A stretch of DNA of 52,434 nucleotides from Granulosicoccus sp. (GCA_023301725.1 JALZUD010000039.1:1-52434); one strand, 5' to 3'; shown: positions 8,205 through 17,566, counted from the stretch's first letter. The notes: generated from the sequence alone by a model not told the origin. A program made the numbers and translations.

Positions 8205-9503
8205 TTAAGGAGCAAGAGCTGCATCTGGTAATGAGCCAGCGATGCTGAATACTTGAGCACCCAGAGTAGCACCATCAGCAGAAGTTACTTGACCAAGATA
8301 CGTCACAGCAAATCCACCTACAGTCACTGCACCAGCACTTCCAGCAACAGCTATTTCCGCAGCCACGTAGGTTGTACCGCTTTCGCTTGAAGAGTTAGCA
8401 TTGAGGATGTTCTGACCGATTAGAGCTTCTAATCCAGCTTGGTCCACAGTTATGTTCGAGACAGCGTGACCAACCATTGCTGCTTCTGAGAGCTCAGCCG
8501 TCGCGACAGTATCGTCGGGCAAGAACAGCGTCCATTGAGCGTTGTTGAAGGCTGCACCGTATGCTGTAACAATACCAGCAGTAGCGTTGGCAAAAGTTGC
8601 AGTTTGAGCGTCAAGCAAGGTTTCGATATCACCAGCTGCACCAGCAGCAGCACCACCACCACCAGGAGGAGGAGTAGTCGCTACAGGAGCAGCGTAATCT
8701 ACATCATCAGTCAACAATAGCGAAGGAATAGAGATAAGAACATCTTGGTCTGTTATCTCGACACCGTCTTCCGTTCCGTCAACGCTAGCTGCAGCCACAA
8801 TCTCAGCAGCAGCAGCAACAGTGAACGATGAAGAAACAGTTGAAGCACCAGCACCGTCAGCGCCAAAAGTTAACATCTGAGCTGTTTGAGCAGGAGTTGT
8901 TGTAGCGTCTTCCGCTGCCAATGTAGCTTGTGCACCAGCCTCAAGAGGAACTGTAAACTGACCAGCAACCACGTGGTTAGTCAGGATACGAGCCACAGCG
9001 CCTTCAGCGAGCTCAGCAAGAGTAGCAAGATCGTCAATGCTATCGTCTGTATCTGCTAATGAAGCTGTTACAGCAGCATCGTATTCTGCGAATGCAGCGT
9101 CAGTCGGAGCGAAGATTGTGACAGTAGTATCTGCTGCGTTCAACGCGTTGTACACAGCAGGGTTAGCAATTAATGCAGCTTCCAGCATTCCATGGTCAGG
9201 AGAGGCAACAATTGCTGCCAAACCAGAACCGGGAATTGGATCATCTAGTGCTGCAGGCTCGCCGCCAGCAGTATCACCACCGGCAGTATCACCACCAGCT
9301 GTTTCGCCACCGGCAGTGTCACCACCAGCAGTATCGCCACCGGCAGTGTCACCACCAGCAGTATCGCCACCAGCAGTCTCACCACCAGCCGTTACGCCAC
9401 CATCTGTTACGCCACCGTCGTCATCGTCATCATCACTAGAACAACCGGCAGTTACTGCAACGCTTAGAGCAATGATGCTCAATGCAAAGTACTTCTTAAT
9501 CAT
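8205..9503 (-). CDS. FAS1 (fasciclin)-domain lipoprotein with pentapeptide-repeat linker
   Basis: A 432-residue exported protein. Residues 1-20 form a signal peptide ending VTAG before C21, a slightly atypical lipobox, followed by six aspartates; Asp after the Cys argues for inner-membrane retention if E. coli rules hold. Residues 30-84 are eleven GG-x-T/P-A/D units, mostly GGDTA. A first FAS1-like domain follows (about 92-265) with TVTIFAPTDAAFAEY and ILTNHVVAGQF, then a PPPGGGGAAAG linker and a second, weaker domain (about 290-430) with WTLFLPDDTV and VGHAVSN. FAS1 domains mediate adhesion or protein contacts; the partner is unknown. The ATG has AGAGGA 6 bases upstream. The protein is strongly acidic and poor in Lys and Arg, in line with a surface protein of a marine organism. 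Confidence 0.85.
   Translation of the reverse strand: MIKKYFALSIIALSVAVTAGCSSDDDDDDGGVTDGGVTAGGETAGGDTAGGDTAGGDTAGGDTAGGETAGGDTAGGDTAGGEPAALDDPIPGSGLAAIVASPDHGMLEAALIANPAVYNALNAADTTVTIFAPTDAAFAEYDAAVTASLADTDDSIDDLATLAELAEGAVARILTNHVVAGQFTVPLEAGAQATLAAEDATTTPAQTAQMLTFGADGAGASTVSSSFTVAAAAEIVAAASVDGTEDGVEITDQDVLISIPSLLLTDDVDYAAPVATTPPPGGGGAAAGAAGDIETLLDAQTATFANATAGIVTAYGAAFNNAQWTLFLPDDTVATAELSEAAMVGHAVSNITVDQAGLEALIGQNILNANSSSESGTTYVAAEIAVAGSAGAVTVGGFAVTYLGQVTSADGATLGAQVFSIAGSLPDAALAP
9252..9416 (-). repeat. 15-bp tandem repeats coding for GG(D/E/V)TA units
   Basis: Eleven in-frame 15-bp units inside the lipoprotein gene, alternating between two near-identical versions that differ at third positions (for example GCCACCGGCAGTGTC and ACCACCAGCAGTATC on +). 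The unit length is a multiple of three, so copy-number change would lengthen or shorten the linker without breaking the frame. Confidence 0.9.
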
Positions 9504-10186
9504 GAGGTATCCTCTTCTTGATTATCTAAAAAAATTAAAATGCTCGCTAGGCAAAGCAAGTAACTTGCCGAAAACGAAATATTTTCCAAAAACTATAACT
9601 AAATCACAACAACGGACTAAAGAAAAAAATCGAGGAGTGTGATCGGCACGAACCTCAACCTCTCGAATCCTATGGCACTAGTATAGACGAGCGATACAAA
9701 GTGCGAACTGCCATGCAAAAGAATTTAACATGTGAACCGATTTGCAATTTGGCGACGTCAGCGGTGCAATTCTAGCGCCTGAAAAAAAAAGTGCAGACAA
9801 TAGACAGTTACAACCAGACAAGGTTAGTCGGATTTGGGCAAATTTCAAGCGCGTGGCCACAAGACAAAATAAGCCCTATTTCCGTTCAAATTACTGTTTT
9901 GTATAGACTTTGGAAACACGCTGACATGCTAGGCCAAGAAACACGCGTCTCAATAGGCCTGATGATAATTAGAGTTATATATTCTGATAATTTTTTGGGA
10001 GGTCTGACTATCTCAGCTTAAAAGTGCATGAATTCAACACTGTGACGTTGCCAGCACCATTGAAGCGCTGTGAAACTGGCATTATTAAATGTTAAACAGT
10101 TAGCTGAGTTTCGCGCCGAGGTCTAACGCTAAGAATTTCGCGCTACTTGGGGACTGAAAACGAGCGTTTGGGATACCGGAAAAAAA
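9504..10186. other. Intergenic region between divergent FAS1 lipoprotein and tmcA genes
   Basis: No convincing gene in 683 bases. The left part, next to the lipoprotein start, is A/T-rich and probably carries its promoter; TTGCTT and TAATTT spaced 16 bases apart on the minus strand (near 9533-9560) are a weak candidate. A 76-codon open frame at 9791-10021 on + has no recognisable product and no good ribosome site, so it is not called. Confidence 0.45.
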
Positions 10187-12268
10187 ATGGGCCGTCCTTG
10201 GCCCTACGTGGCTCCGTGCCTCAATACCACTTGGAGGAGGATTACCGAAAGTCACCACACTTTCGATGGATTAATCATACTGAAGAACCTCTCGTTTGCA
10301 TGCGACGCTGCCGCAATGGATTTTAGCCGTAAATTCACAAATCACGGCGGTTTGCTGAATACTATCAACCAATGGGTCCACAATCGCAATCAGAATTCAC
10401 ACAGATTGCTGCTTGTGGTGACAACACATACCCCTCTTTGGCTAGAAGAATTGGCCCGCCTTGGCGATTTTGACTATATAAGCCATGCATCTGACGCTGA
10501 CAGATCTGATCGTATTGCTGCTTTGTTGGGATCTGAACGCAATGGCGCTGTTGTAGCACTCGCACAAAAGCCGGATCTGGGACTCATTGCAGCCACCGCC
10601 GGTACGATTAAGGCCCGTGGCCTGCTAGTGCTTGGTGTAGACGAAACACATGCCAGCAAATCATCGCGGCGGCTGCTCAAGATGACCAGACAATTGGCCA
10701 AGGAGCACCCTTATTGCGTGGCTCACGCTGTAACCACTGCAGAAACCGGAACATACACAAAGACTAACGCCGCCACTCCACAGCCTTTGCCCCGTACAAG
10801 CGGCAGCGCATCCGCTTCAAAGCTTGCGCAAAATGTTGACTTACTCAATCCCCGCGCTTTAGCCGAACAGAATAACTTGCTGAGCACCGCGATCGAGTAC
10901 ATCTGCTCGCGCCAACAAAGCTGTATTGCTATTGCCGGTGCTCGAGGACGCGGAAAATCGACACTGTTAGCGCGACTCGCCCAATACTTTAATAGTCATG
11001 GCAAGACAGTGGCGGTAACAACGCAGAATAAATTGGCGCTTGGCAGCTGGGCACAACATGCCCCCCTTTCAGGGCGATGGTTTATTGCCCCGGAAAAAGC
11101 TGCAAAGCAAACAGGCTGGTTACTATTTGTGGACGAAGCCGCTAATTTTTCGCTGGCAAGTATTCAACGTTTTCTCGATAATTTCAGTCATGTGGTCTTA
11201 GCCGCCACTGTGGATGGCTATGAGTCAGGTGGACGGGCTCTGGATATTCGATTCCTTAGCGAACAGTCGCAATCCAACAATGATTTCTTGCAGCTAGAGC
11301 CACAAGAGCCGTGGCGCTGGCCGGCAAATGATCCGCTAGAAACCTTCGTCGCCAAGCTATTACTCAATCAAAAAACCGAGCAGGCTAAGGCATACGCTAA
11401 AGACGTCAATGCTATCGAATGCCACATCAGGCGCATCCCTCAAGAAGAACTTGCAAGCGACGAGGCACTGCTAGCGTCGGTGTTCTCTTTACTCAAAGCC
11501 ACGCACTACCAGACATCCACAAAAGATCTAGAACATCTACTTGATGCCAGTAGCCTGCAAGTATGGGCGCAATTGCAGCGCGTCGAAGGCTACGAGCAGG
11601 CGGTTGCCGTGCTGTTATTGGAAATTGAGGGCGAGATCGAAAACAATAGCAATCTGCACGAAGCCATCGTCAGCAAAGAGCGCCGACTGCCGAACCAGCT
11701 GCTACCTCAACTTCTGGCTCAAAGTGCAAACACCGCAGCGGCTCTGCACAAACGTTATGGCCGAGTGTTGCGAATTGCTGTGGCGCCAGAACACAGACGA
11801 TGTCGTTTGGCCACGCAGCTTCTCGAGGCTGTGAGTGCCGAGACTCAATTAGACGCTTTGGGTGCAAGCTTCGCATCTGATGAAGGGTCAAATGCTTTTT
11901 GGCAATCTAATAATTTCATGACCTTTCACAAAGGTTATAAAGAGAATCCTCGTACCGGCAAACATGCTGTAGCCGTGCTGCGCAGTTTTGAGCCCATTTC
12001 ACAAGCCGTACTGCTCACCGCAGCTCAGATTTATGAAGATAACGAAAACAGTCACGAAGGCGGCAGTCAAGCAGCCCTCACTAGGGATGAAAAAGCTCTG
12101 TTACGCCGATTTGCGCTCGGGCAGCGCAGCATGCACGACACTCGGGGTGCTATCAGACGCCTCTGCCTCGTACGCACCTTACCTCTGGAGAGAACGGGAT
12201 CACAAAGTAGAAAGGTACATGAACTTCTCTTGCGCAAATGCGTAGAAGAAGCGTTACGAAATTACTAG
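10187..12268 (+). CDS. tmcA: tRNA(Met) cytidine acetyltransferase TmcA
   Basis: Makes N4-acetylcytidine at the wobble base of elongator tRNA-Met using ATP and acetyl-CoA, which protects against misreading AUA. The 693 residues compare with 671 in E. coli. Seen are the DUF1726-type N-domain, the RNA-helicase-like ATPase with Walker A ARGRGKST near residue 253, the Walker B stretch LLFVDEAANF, the motif ATVDGYESGGRA, and a GNAT domain whose acetyl-CoA motif RIAVAPEHRRCRLATQLL starts near residue 527. The ATG at 10187 gives an atypical N-terminus; the ATG at 10317 (MDFSRKFTNHGG) is an alternative. It stands alone, with long intergenic space upstream. Confidence 0.92.
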   Translation: MGRPWPYVAPCLNTTWRRITESHHTFDGLIILKNLSFACDAAAMDFSRKFTNHGGLLNTINQWVHNRNQNSHRLLLVVTTHTPLWLEELARLGDFDYISHASDADRSDRIAALLGSERNGAVVALAQKPDLGLIAATAGTIKARGLLVLGVDETHASKSSRRLLKMTRQLAKEHPYCVAHAVTTAETGTYTKTNAATPQPLPRTSGSASASKLAQNVDLLNPRALAEQNNLLSTAIEYICSRQQSCIAIAGARGRGKSTLLARLAQYFNSHGKTVAVTTQNKLALGSWAQHAPLSGRWFIAPEKAAKQTGWLLFVDEAANFSLASIQRFLDNFSHVVLAATVDGYESGGRALDIRFLSEQSQSNNDFLQLEPQEPWRWPANDPLETFVAKLLLNQKTEQAKAYAKDVNAIECHIRRIPQEELASDEALLASVFSLLKATHYQTSTKDLEHLLDASSLQVWAQLQRVEGYEQAVAVLLLEIEGEIENNSNLHEAIVSKERRLPNQLLPQLLAQSANTAAALHKRYGRVLRIAVAPEHRRCRLATQLLEAVSAETQLDALGASFASDEGSNAFWQSNNFMTFHKGYKENPRTGKHAVAVLRSFEPISQAVLLTAAQIYEDNENSHEGGSQAALTRDEKALLRRFALGQRSMHDTRGAIRRLCLVRTLPLERTGSQSRKVHELLLRKCVEEALRNY

Positions 12269-12340
12269 AGACTTACGCGACGCGCGAGGAGTGTACAAAA
12301 ATGACATTACGCTTTCGCGATAATTTCAACTGAGCCGCTG

Positions 12341-13081
12341 GTGGCCGCTACTGCTGTTCGTAGTTCAAATTTAACAACCGATACAAATACTTTGCAAATA
12401 ATCAACACAGCTTCGCTAAAACGGTGCCTAACGCTCTTCGTATTCGGCTCAAGCCTACTGCTGCAAGGTATTGTAAATGCCGAAACTCCCATTAGCAGTA
12501 ACACAGCCCAGTTGAGTGCTACAGACATAGCAGCCAAGTACGGCAATGAGGCAATCTACACCGTGACACGAGACGGTAAAAAAATTGGAAACCACACGTT
12601 GAGCTTTTTACAAAGCGGCAACGAGCTGGTGGTTAGCGTTGACTCTTCCATCAAGGTCACCATTTTGAAGATACCCGTTTATCGCCTTAGCTATGAGTCT
12701 GAAGAGCGCTGGGTAGACGATGAGCTGGTAACAGTAGAGAGCAAAACCATAGAAAATGGAGACGTCAACTCGGTTTCACTTGACAACACAACCACCAGCC
12801 AACAAAACGCGCTTTCCTTCGCCAGCAACCACTGGCATTCTGGCGTGCTTGCGAGCCATTCACTGTTCAATACGCTGAACGGAGAGGTGAGTATGTTTAC
12901 CATCACAGACCTTGGCCCTGATGAAGTAAAAACCAAGTCCGGAATATTGTCTGCAAACCGTTACCGATACAGCGAGGACATTGAAGCTGACGTGTGGTAC
13001 GACCAAGACGGACTATGGCTGCAAATGGAATTTATTGGCGAACGTGGTAGCGTGATTAAGTATCTCAGGAACACTACATAG
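12341..13081 (+). CDS. Exported protein, DUF6134-like
   Basis: A 246-residue protein with a hydrophobic segment LTLFVFGSSLLLQGIVNA ending in a likely signal-peptidase site (VNA-E) at about residue 47, so the mature part is probably periplasmic. The mature part is beta-rich (YTVTRDGKKIGNHTLSF, RLSYESEERWVDDELV, VWYDQDGLWLQMEF) and resembles the DUF6134 family; the family label is from memory. The GTG at 12341 is the first standard start in an open frame, but it puts about 28 residues before the signal peptide; the TTG at 12392 would give a normal signal peptide. A 10-codon frame with a strong ribosome site lies just upstream (12301-12333). It converges with the DUF3833 gene at the edge of the ChrR/RpoE locus and may belong to that regulon. 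Confidence 0.7.
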   Translation: MAATAVRSSNLTTDTNTLQIINTASLKRCLTLFVFGSSLLLQGIVNAETPISSNTAQLSATDIAAKYGNEAIYTVTRDGKKIGNHTLSFLQSGNELVVSVDSSIKVTILKIPVYRLSYESEERWVDDELVTVESKTIENGDVNSVSLDNTTTSQQNALSFASNHWHSGVLASHSLFNTLNGEVSMFTITDLGPDEVKTKSGILSANRYRYSEDIEADVWYDQDGLWLQMEFIGERGSVIKYLRNTT

Positions 13082-13248
13082 GGACACCAGATACCTACGA
13101 TCTTGCTACTCGCTTGATTACGCTAGCAAGGAAACCCAGCACCTTTACTTTGCCGCCAATACGCAATTCGACTGGCTTGTATGTAGCGCCTCAAATAAAT
13201 GTTTGCAGACGCTATTTTTAGCGCGGTGCTTTTGCGAATAGCGGGTAG

Positions 13249-13824
13249 CTATCCGACTGAAACAAGAGCGGGCTTAGTTGTCCTATCACTGCTGATGGAA
13301 GATCCACACAACTGATCTCCATTATGTTTGGAGTAGATAGCCGACACAGTACCTATACGAATGCCCCACTTGTACACGTGGTTGGTGTTGTGGACTGTTC
13401 CGTCAGGCTGGAGAATCATTGAATCTCTCATGTCGAGGTCCCAGAATTTCCCCTCGTCAACCAAGGTTTTCATCGAGTAGCGCATGGATAACGTATCGCT
13501 GTTGACAAGCCCTCGCGCGTTACCAATCAGACTCTCTGATTCAGCGGTAAAGACGCCGCTTTCATTTATATTGACTGCCCAGCTGCGGGTCTCCACCAAG
13601 CCGTCCGTATAGAACAACTTTTCGTCAAGGACAAACGCGTTTTTCTCGCGGTGACCATAAAAATCGCCACAAAAATGACGCCGAGGCTTACCAAACCTGT
13701 CAGCAAACCAACCAGCGGCTCGTGTATGGCCTTGAAAGAAGTCTTCAAAGCTAAATGCCTGCGCAGGAGAGGTAAGAAGATTCTCTTTGAGCAGCGATCT
13801 TGCTCTTCTCATTGGAATCGCCAT
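13249..13824 (-). CDS. DUF3833 family protein
   Basis: A 191-residue protein matching the DUF3833 pattern: FEDFFQGHTRAAGWFADRFG (about 25-44), RRHFCGDFYGH, AFVLDEKLFYTDGLVETRSW, a glycine-rich NARGLVNSDTLSMRY, then DSMILQPDGTVHNTN and KWGIRIGTVSAIYSK. Members are often annotated as lipoproteins; this one has no clear signal peptide with the ATG at 13824. Function is unknown. DUF3833 genes often sit beside cfa, DUF1365 and FAD-oxidoreductase genes, as here, where the Cfa-like gene ends 185 bases upstream on the same strand. A role in modifying or sensing damaged membrane lipid is inference from that context. Confidence 0.8.
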   Translation of the reverse strand: MAIPMRRARSLLKENLLTSPAQAFSFEDFFQGHTRAAGWFADRFGKPRRHFCGDFYGHREKNAFVLDEKLFYTDGLVETRSWAVNINESGVFTAESESLIGNARGLVNSDTLSMRYSMKTLVDEGKFWDLDMRDSMILQPDGTVHNTNHVYKWGIRIGTVSAIYSKHNGDQLCGSSISSDRTTKPALVSVG

Positions 13825-14009
13825 CCTGCAACCTCCATAAAAACTACGCTAGCGAAGTTTGGCAGTGGCGATCTATCGTGCTTATCTGAGCTCTGTATCA
13901 CGGTGTATTGAACTAGAAAGTTGCTGCTGTGAGGGAACTTACGGCCCAAGAGTTAAGGCAGATCATGAGATACAAAATCTAGACCAATCATCCACAAATA
14001 ATACAATAC

Positions 14010-15287
14010 CTAACGCTTTTTTAACAACAGTTGACCAACGTCTGTACGTTGAAAATCAAAGCCTGCTTCGCAATAGCTCAGATAGTAGCGCCACATGCGC
14101 ATAAAACGCTCATCAAAGCCCAGTGCCTGCACATCCTGCCCGACCTCTTCAAAGCGATCACGCCATAGTCTGAGCGTGTGCGCATAACTATGACCAAACC
14201 AGTCAGTTTGCACCACGTCGAAACCTGCGTCATTGGTCAGTTCGTTCAATCGCGTTTTAGTCGGTAACATGCCACCTGGGAAGATATAGCGCTGAATAAA
14301 ATCCGGGCTTGAACGGTACTCTTCAAAGCGCTCCTCAGCGATGGTAATCACCTGTAAAACAGCCGTTCCACCCTCGTCTAAAAGCTCTCCCAACTTGGCA
14401 AAATAGGTGGGCCAATACTGCTCGCCTACAGCTTCAAACATCTCGACAGATACAATGTGATCGTATTTCCCCGTTACTTCCCGGTAATCCTGATGCCTGA
14501 ATTCAGTACTGCCAGAAGCTTTGCCTGTTGACTCCACGCTGTTGTGCTCTTGCGCATAACGCAGCTGCTCGTGACTCAATGAGATTCCTTCAACCTTGCA
14601 CAGTGCCGAGGCTGCCAGCTTGCGTGCCATTGCCCCCCACCCACAACCAATCTCCAGAACTCGAGCGCCTTGCTGGGGATTCAGATACTGAATAGCTTGA
14701 TCTAACTTGGCGTGCGAGGCTGCTTCCAACTCTTCATTGGTGTCCCTCGTTTTTTGGTTTATTTCTTTAAATAGCGCTGATGAATAACTCATGCTGGGGT
14801 CGAGCCAAAGTTCGTAAAAACTGTTACCCAGATCGTAGTGAAACTCGATATTCCGACGGCTGCCACTCAACGAATTATGATTGCGCGCATGACGAATGGA
14901 ATTAGCAATACGTGCGTACCAGCGACCATCGGTGATAGCGCTAACCTGCGCCTCGTTATTTAATATGAGGGTGAACAGGTTGCTCAGATTGTCAGCTGAC
15001 CAGTCTCCACGCAAATAGCTCTCGGCGAAGCCATTTTCACCGTTAGCCATCATTTGCCGTATTGGCTTGAAGTTGTGCAGGGTGACATGCGCGTTTTCAG
15101 CAGGATGCTCGGAATGCACGCCGTGAACGGTGATATGGCCATCGGGCCAAGTGAATCGCAACTGCCCTTGTTCAATGCCATCGAGAAGGTGGTCGAACCG
15201 TCGACCTATCAAGCTGCCCAATGCATGCTGCAGTTTGTACCCCATGCTTAACGCAGGACGGATTGATTGATTGTCTATTTCTGACAT
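14010..15287 (-). CDS. Cyclopropane-fatty-acyl-phospholipid synthase family methyltransferase
   Basis: A 425-residue SAM-dependent enzyme of the Cfa family, which transfers a methyl or methylene group to unsaturated acyl chains of membrane phospholipids. Seen are the N-terminal lipid-handling domain (residues 1-145), the family motif NIEFHYDLGNSFYELWLDPSMSYSSALF (146-173, given here in outline only), the SAM motif VLEIGCGWGAMA (210-221), and SVEMFEAVGEQYWPTYF. It lies 29 bases after the DUF1365 gene in the order FAD oxidoreductase, DUF1365, Cfa. In Rhodobacter, genes of this set belong to the RpoE/ChrR regulon and have been linked to furan fatty acid formation, so the product may be a methylated rather than a cyclopropane acyl chain. 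That is inference. Confidence 0.88.
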   Translation of the reverse strand: MSEIDNQSIRPALSMGYKLQHALGSLIGRRFDHLLDGIEQGQLRFTWPDGHITVHGVHSEHPAENAHVTLHNFKPIRQMMANGENGFAESYLRGDWSADNLSNLFTLILNNEAQVSAITDGRWYARIANSIRHARNHNSLSGSRRNIEFHYDLGNSFYELWLDPSMSYSSALFKEINQKTRDTNEELEAASHAKLDQAIQYLNPQQGARVLEIGCGWGAMARKLAASALCKVEGISLSHEQLRYAQEHNSVESTGKASGSTEFRHQDYREVTGKYDHIVSVEMFEAVGEQYWPTYFAKLGELLDEGGTAVLQVITIAEERFEEYRSSPDFIQRYIFPGGMLPTKTRLNELTNDAGFDVVQTDWFGHSYAHTLRLWRDRFEEVGQDVQALGFDERFMRMWRYYLSYCEAGFDFQRTDVGQLLLKKR

Positions 15288-15316
15288 TGAATATGAATTG
15301 TATCTGGCTTAGAACT

Positions 15317-16087
15317 TCAGATTGATCGTTTGGGTTCGTGCTTGAAAAATGGCACGCCTTTCACCCAGAGTTTGAGGGCTTCCCAATGGATTCCTGCCAC
15401 CACCTTCGCACCTAACAAAGGGATACGGAAAAAAACCTTGAGTAACTGTGAAGTGTTGAGCACTTTGCGTTTCGCTGTGTAGCTCGCCGTTATCACCACT
15501 CCTTGTTCGTCAGAAGCACGGATCACGATCACCTGCTTCTCATTTGGCAGGTTCAGGCGGAATTGGTAGCTCATTCCCATGTGTGCAAAGGGTGACACAA
15601 ACAAGGCCTTATCAACGCTCTGCTCAATCCAGTTTGTATCGGTTTGATCTGGCAGCACTGGTAAGACATAAGCGTGCCGCTCACCAAACGTATTGTGAAC
15701 TTCATGGATGACAGCAAAACAGATGTCGTGCTCATCAAGGCAGTAGAAAAGGCTCAAGGGGTTGAACGCATGACCAAGCACACGTGGGTAGCAACTCAGA
15801 TAGACGCGCGCGGGCGTCTGTTCGATGTCGTGGCTTACCAGCTGCCGTGACACGTAATCCAGCAGCGGCTCGCAGGCGTTGTCGCCACCAATGTCTCCCC
15901 AGTCCTTGTCATGAAAACTGAAGACATTGAACCGGTTGTGGGAGAAGAGCCAGAATCGCTTTGCAAGCTTTGGCAGCTCAGCAAGATCGACCAGCATTGA
16001 AAACACAGAGTATCTAAGCACATGCTCTCTAGGGCGGTTGCGCTTGTGATACACCTGCCCTACATAAAGCTGACTGCGAAGGGTCAT
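15317..16087 (-). CDS. DUF1365 family protein
   Basis: A 256-residue DUF1365 protein: LYVGQVYHKRNRPREHVLRYSVF near the start, NRFNVFSFHDKDWGD, YPRVLGHAFNPLSLFYC (a strong family signature), VIHEVHNTFGERHAYV, FVSPFAHMGMSYQFRL, and a C-terminal VAGIHWEALKLWVKGVPF. The reaction is not known. The start overlaps the end of the FAD oxidoreductase gene by 4 bases and the Cfa-like gene follows at 29 bases, a tight operon. This trio is conserved beside ECF sigma/ChrR modules in many Proteobacteria. Confidence 0.9.
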   Translation of the reverse strand: MTLRSQLYVGQVYHKRNRPREHVLRYSVFSMLVDLAELPKLAKRFWLFSHNRFNVFSFHDKDWGDIGGDNACEPLLDYVSRQLVSHDIEQTPARVYLSCYPRVLGHAFNPLSLFYCLDEHDICFAVIHEVHNTFGERHAYVLPVLPDQTDTNWIEQSVDKALFVSPFAHMGMSYQFRLNLPNEKQVIVIRASDEQGVVITASYTAKRKVLNTSQLLKVFFRIPLLGAKVVAGIHWEALKLWVKGVPFFKHEPKRSI

Positions 16088-17448
16088 GCTGTGTGTCCTG
16101 CACTGGGTGCCATTTGCGCCATGCGTGTTGATGGAACGACAATACGCGGCGATGGATTATCCAGCTGCCAAGGGCGTTCTTCGCCACCCAGATGCTCAGC
16201 CACAGCCAGACCTGACTGCACAGCGTCCTCATGGAATCCAGAACCAAAGTAGCTCCCGCAAAACCACGTGTGCCGCTTTCCTTGCAATGACCAAAGCTCT
16301 TGCTGTGCTGCCCACGTTTGTGCCGTAAAAACAGGATGCTGATATTGCACCGAGCGGTGTGTTTGTGCTTCAGCAGGGATTTGTGTGGGATTAAGCGTAA
16401 CGATGTAGTCTTTATCTGTGTTCAGGTTTTGCAGGTTATTCATCCAATAGCTAACCGAGACCTGCTCCGGATTGTCACCTGTGCGCTCAACATAATTCCA
16501 GCTGCACCAGGCACGGTGACGTTTAGGCAGATAGCTGATGTCGGTATGCAGATAGGCATGATTGGTATCGTACGCAAACGCCGATAACAAGGCTGTCTCT
16601 TGCTCACTGGGTTCTGACAGTAGTGCCAACGCGTTGTCTGCATGTGTAGCAATGACAACCTGATCAGCCCTAATCTCACGCCCGCTTCGATCTGTAATCG
16701 TGACACCATCAGCGTGCCTTGTGATAGATATTGCATCAAACTGCGTGATCACTGAATCTGCCCCAATAGCCCGCTCAACGGCTGCCACATACTGTTCGCT
16801 ACCGCCTGTCACCGTGCGCCACTGCGGCCGGTTACTAATTTGCAGCAAGCCATGATTACTGCAAAAGCGAATAAACGCCGCTGCCGGATACTCAAGCATT
16901 TTGACTCGGGACGTTGACCAGATCGCAGCGCCAAACGGCAACAGGTGATCGTTGATGAACGCATCGTTGTAGTTGTGTTGCTGCAAAAAATCGCCAAGTG
17001 ACTGCTCTGAATTTGGCGGAATTTTTGTGGGTGCCTGCCGATAAAAACGCAGCAGATCCTTTAGCATTTGCCAGAAACGAGGCCTCAGTAATAATGAGGG
17101 TTGAGCGAGCATGCCTAAGGCCGGGCCACCTGCATATTCGAAATTGCCATCGTCTCGAGAGACAGCAAATGACATTTCGCTGTTTTGTGTGCTAACTCCC
17201 AAAGCATCGAACCAGCGGATAAGGTTCGGATAGCTAGGCTCGTTGTAAACAATGAAGCCCGTGTCGACTTTGAGAGCTGTGCCAGCTTTTACGTCGGATT
17301 CTATGGTGGCAGTGTGGGCGTGACCGCCAAGGCGATCTTCTTTTTCGAGCAGTGTCACCTTGTGGCGCTTGGATAACAACCACGCAGCCGACAAGCCCGC
17401 TGCGCCGCCACCCAGAACTGCAACATGCATTTTAACGTCGTGTACCAT
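16084..17448 (-). CDS. FAD-dependent amine oxidase-type oxidoreductase
   Basis: A 454-residue flavoprotein with an N-terminal Rossmann motif VLGGGAAGLSAAWLLSK, then LLEKEDRLGGHAHT (adenine/pyrophosphate contact), VDTGFIVYNEPSYPNL, GGSEQYVAAVERAI in the middle and a C-terminal WFCGSYFGSGFHEDAVQSG that closes the FAD site. It resembles the NAD/FAD-binding protein next to rpoE-chrR in Rhodobacter, reported to act in fatty acid modification. The ATG at 17448 is used, but the ATG at 17430 (MHVAVLGGG) starts right at the Rossmann fold and is a fair alternative. It is the first gene of the minus-strand operon and diverges from rpoE across 118 bases. Confidence 0.88.
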   Translation of the reverse strand: MVHDVKMHVAVLGGGAAGLSAAWLLSKRHKVTLLEKEDRLGGHAHTATIESDVKAGTALKVDTGFIVYNEPSYPNLIRWFDALGVSTQNSEMSFAVSRDDGNFEYAGGPALGMLAQPSLLLRPRFWQMLKDLLRFYRQAPTKIPPNSEQSLGDFLQQHNYNDAFINDHLLPFGAAIWSTSRVKMLEYPAAAFIRFCSNHGLLQISNRPQWRTVTGGSEQYVAAVERAIGADSVITQFDAISITRHADGVTITDRSGREIRADQVVIATHADNALALLSEPSEQETALLSAFAYDTNHAYLHTDISYLPKRHRAWCSWNYVERTGDNPEQVSVSYWMNNLQNLNTDKDYIVTLNPTQIPAEAQTHRSVQYQHPVFTAQTWAAQQELWSLQGKRHTWFCGSYFGSGFHEDAVQSGLAVAEHLGGEERPWQLDNPSPRIVVPSTRMAQMAPSAGHTA

Positions 17449-17527
17449 ACGGATGAGTGTACTCTAACGAATAACACTTCAGTGCACGCGCAGCGACATA
17501 GCCAGTAGTTAGACATTTGCTACATTA

Positions 17528-17557
17528 AGATCCGCATAGCTGCAATGTACGTAAACC
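17528..17557 (+). promoter_or_regulatory. Candidate ECF sigma (RpoE) autoregulated promoter
   Basis: AGATCC and TAAACC spaced 18 bases apart resemble, loosely, the TGATCC...TAA promoters of the ChrR-controlled sigma factor in Rhodobacter. The position is right for rpoE autoregulation, but the -10 ends only 9 bases before the annotated ATG, so either the sigma gene starts further in or this is not the promoter. No matching element was found for the divergent operon. Confidence 0.3.
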
Positions 17558-17566
17558 TCAGTACAA

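Noticed and set aside
9252-9416. Regular repeats considered as a CRISPR array
   Set aside because: The units are 15 bp, contiguous without spacers, and code in frame for a protein linker.
9037-9642. 201-codon open frame on + opposite the FAS1 lipoprotein
   Set aside because: It is the mirror of the repetitive GGDTA coding region (long SPPAV repeats) and has no ribosome site or recognisable domain.
9791-10021. 76-codon frame on + in the intergenic region
   Set aside because: No similarity, weak start, and composition like the noncoding surroundings; a possible small gene but not supportable.
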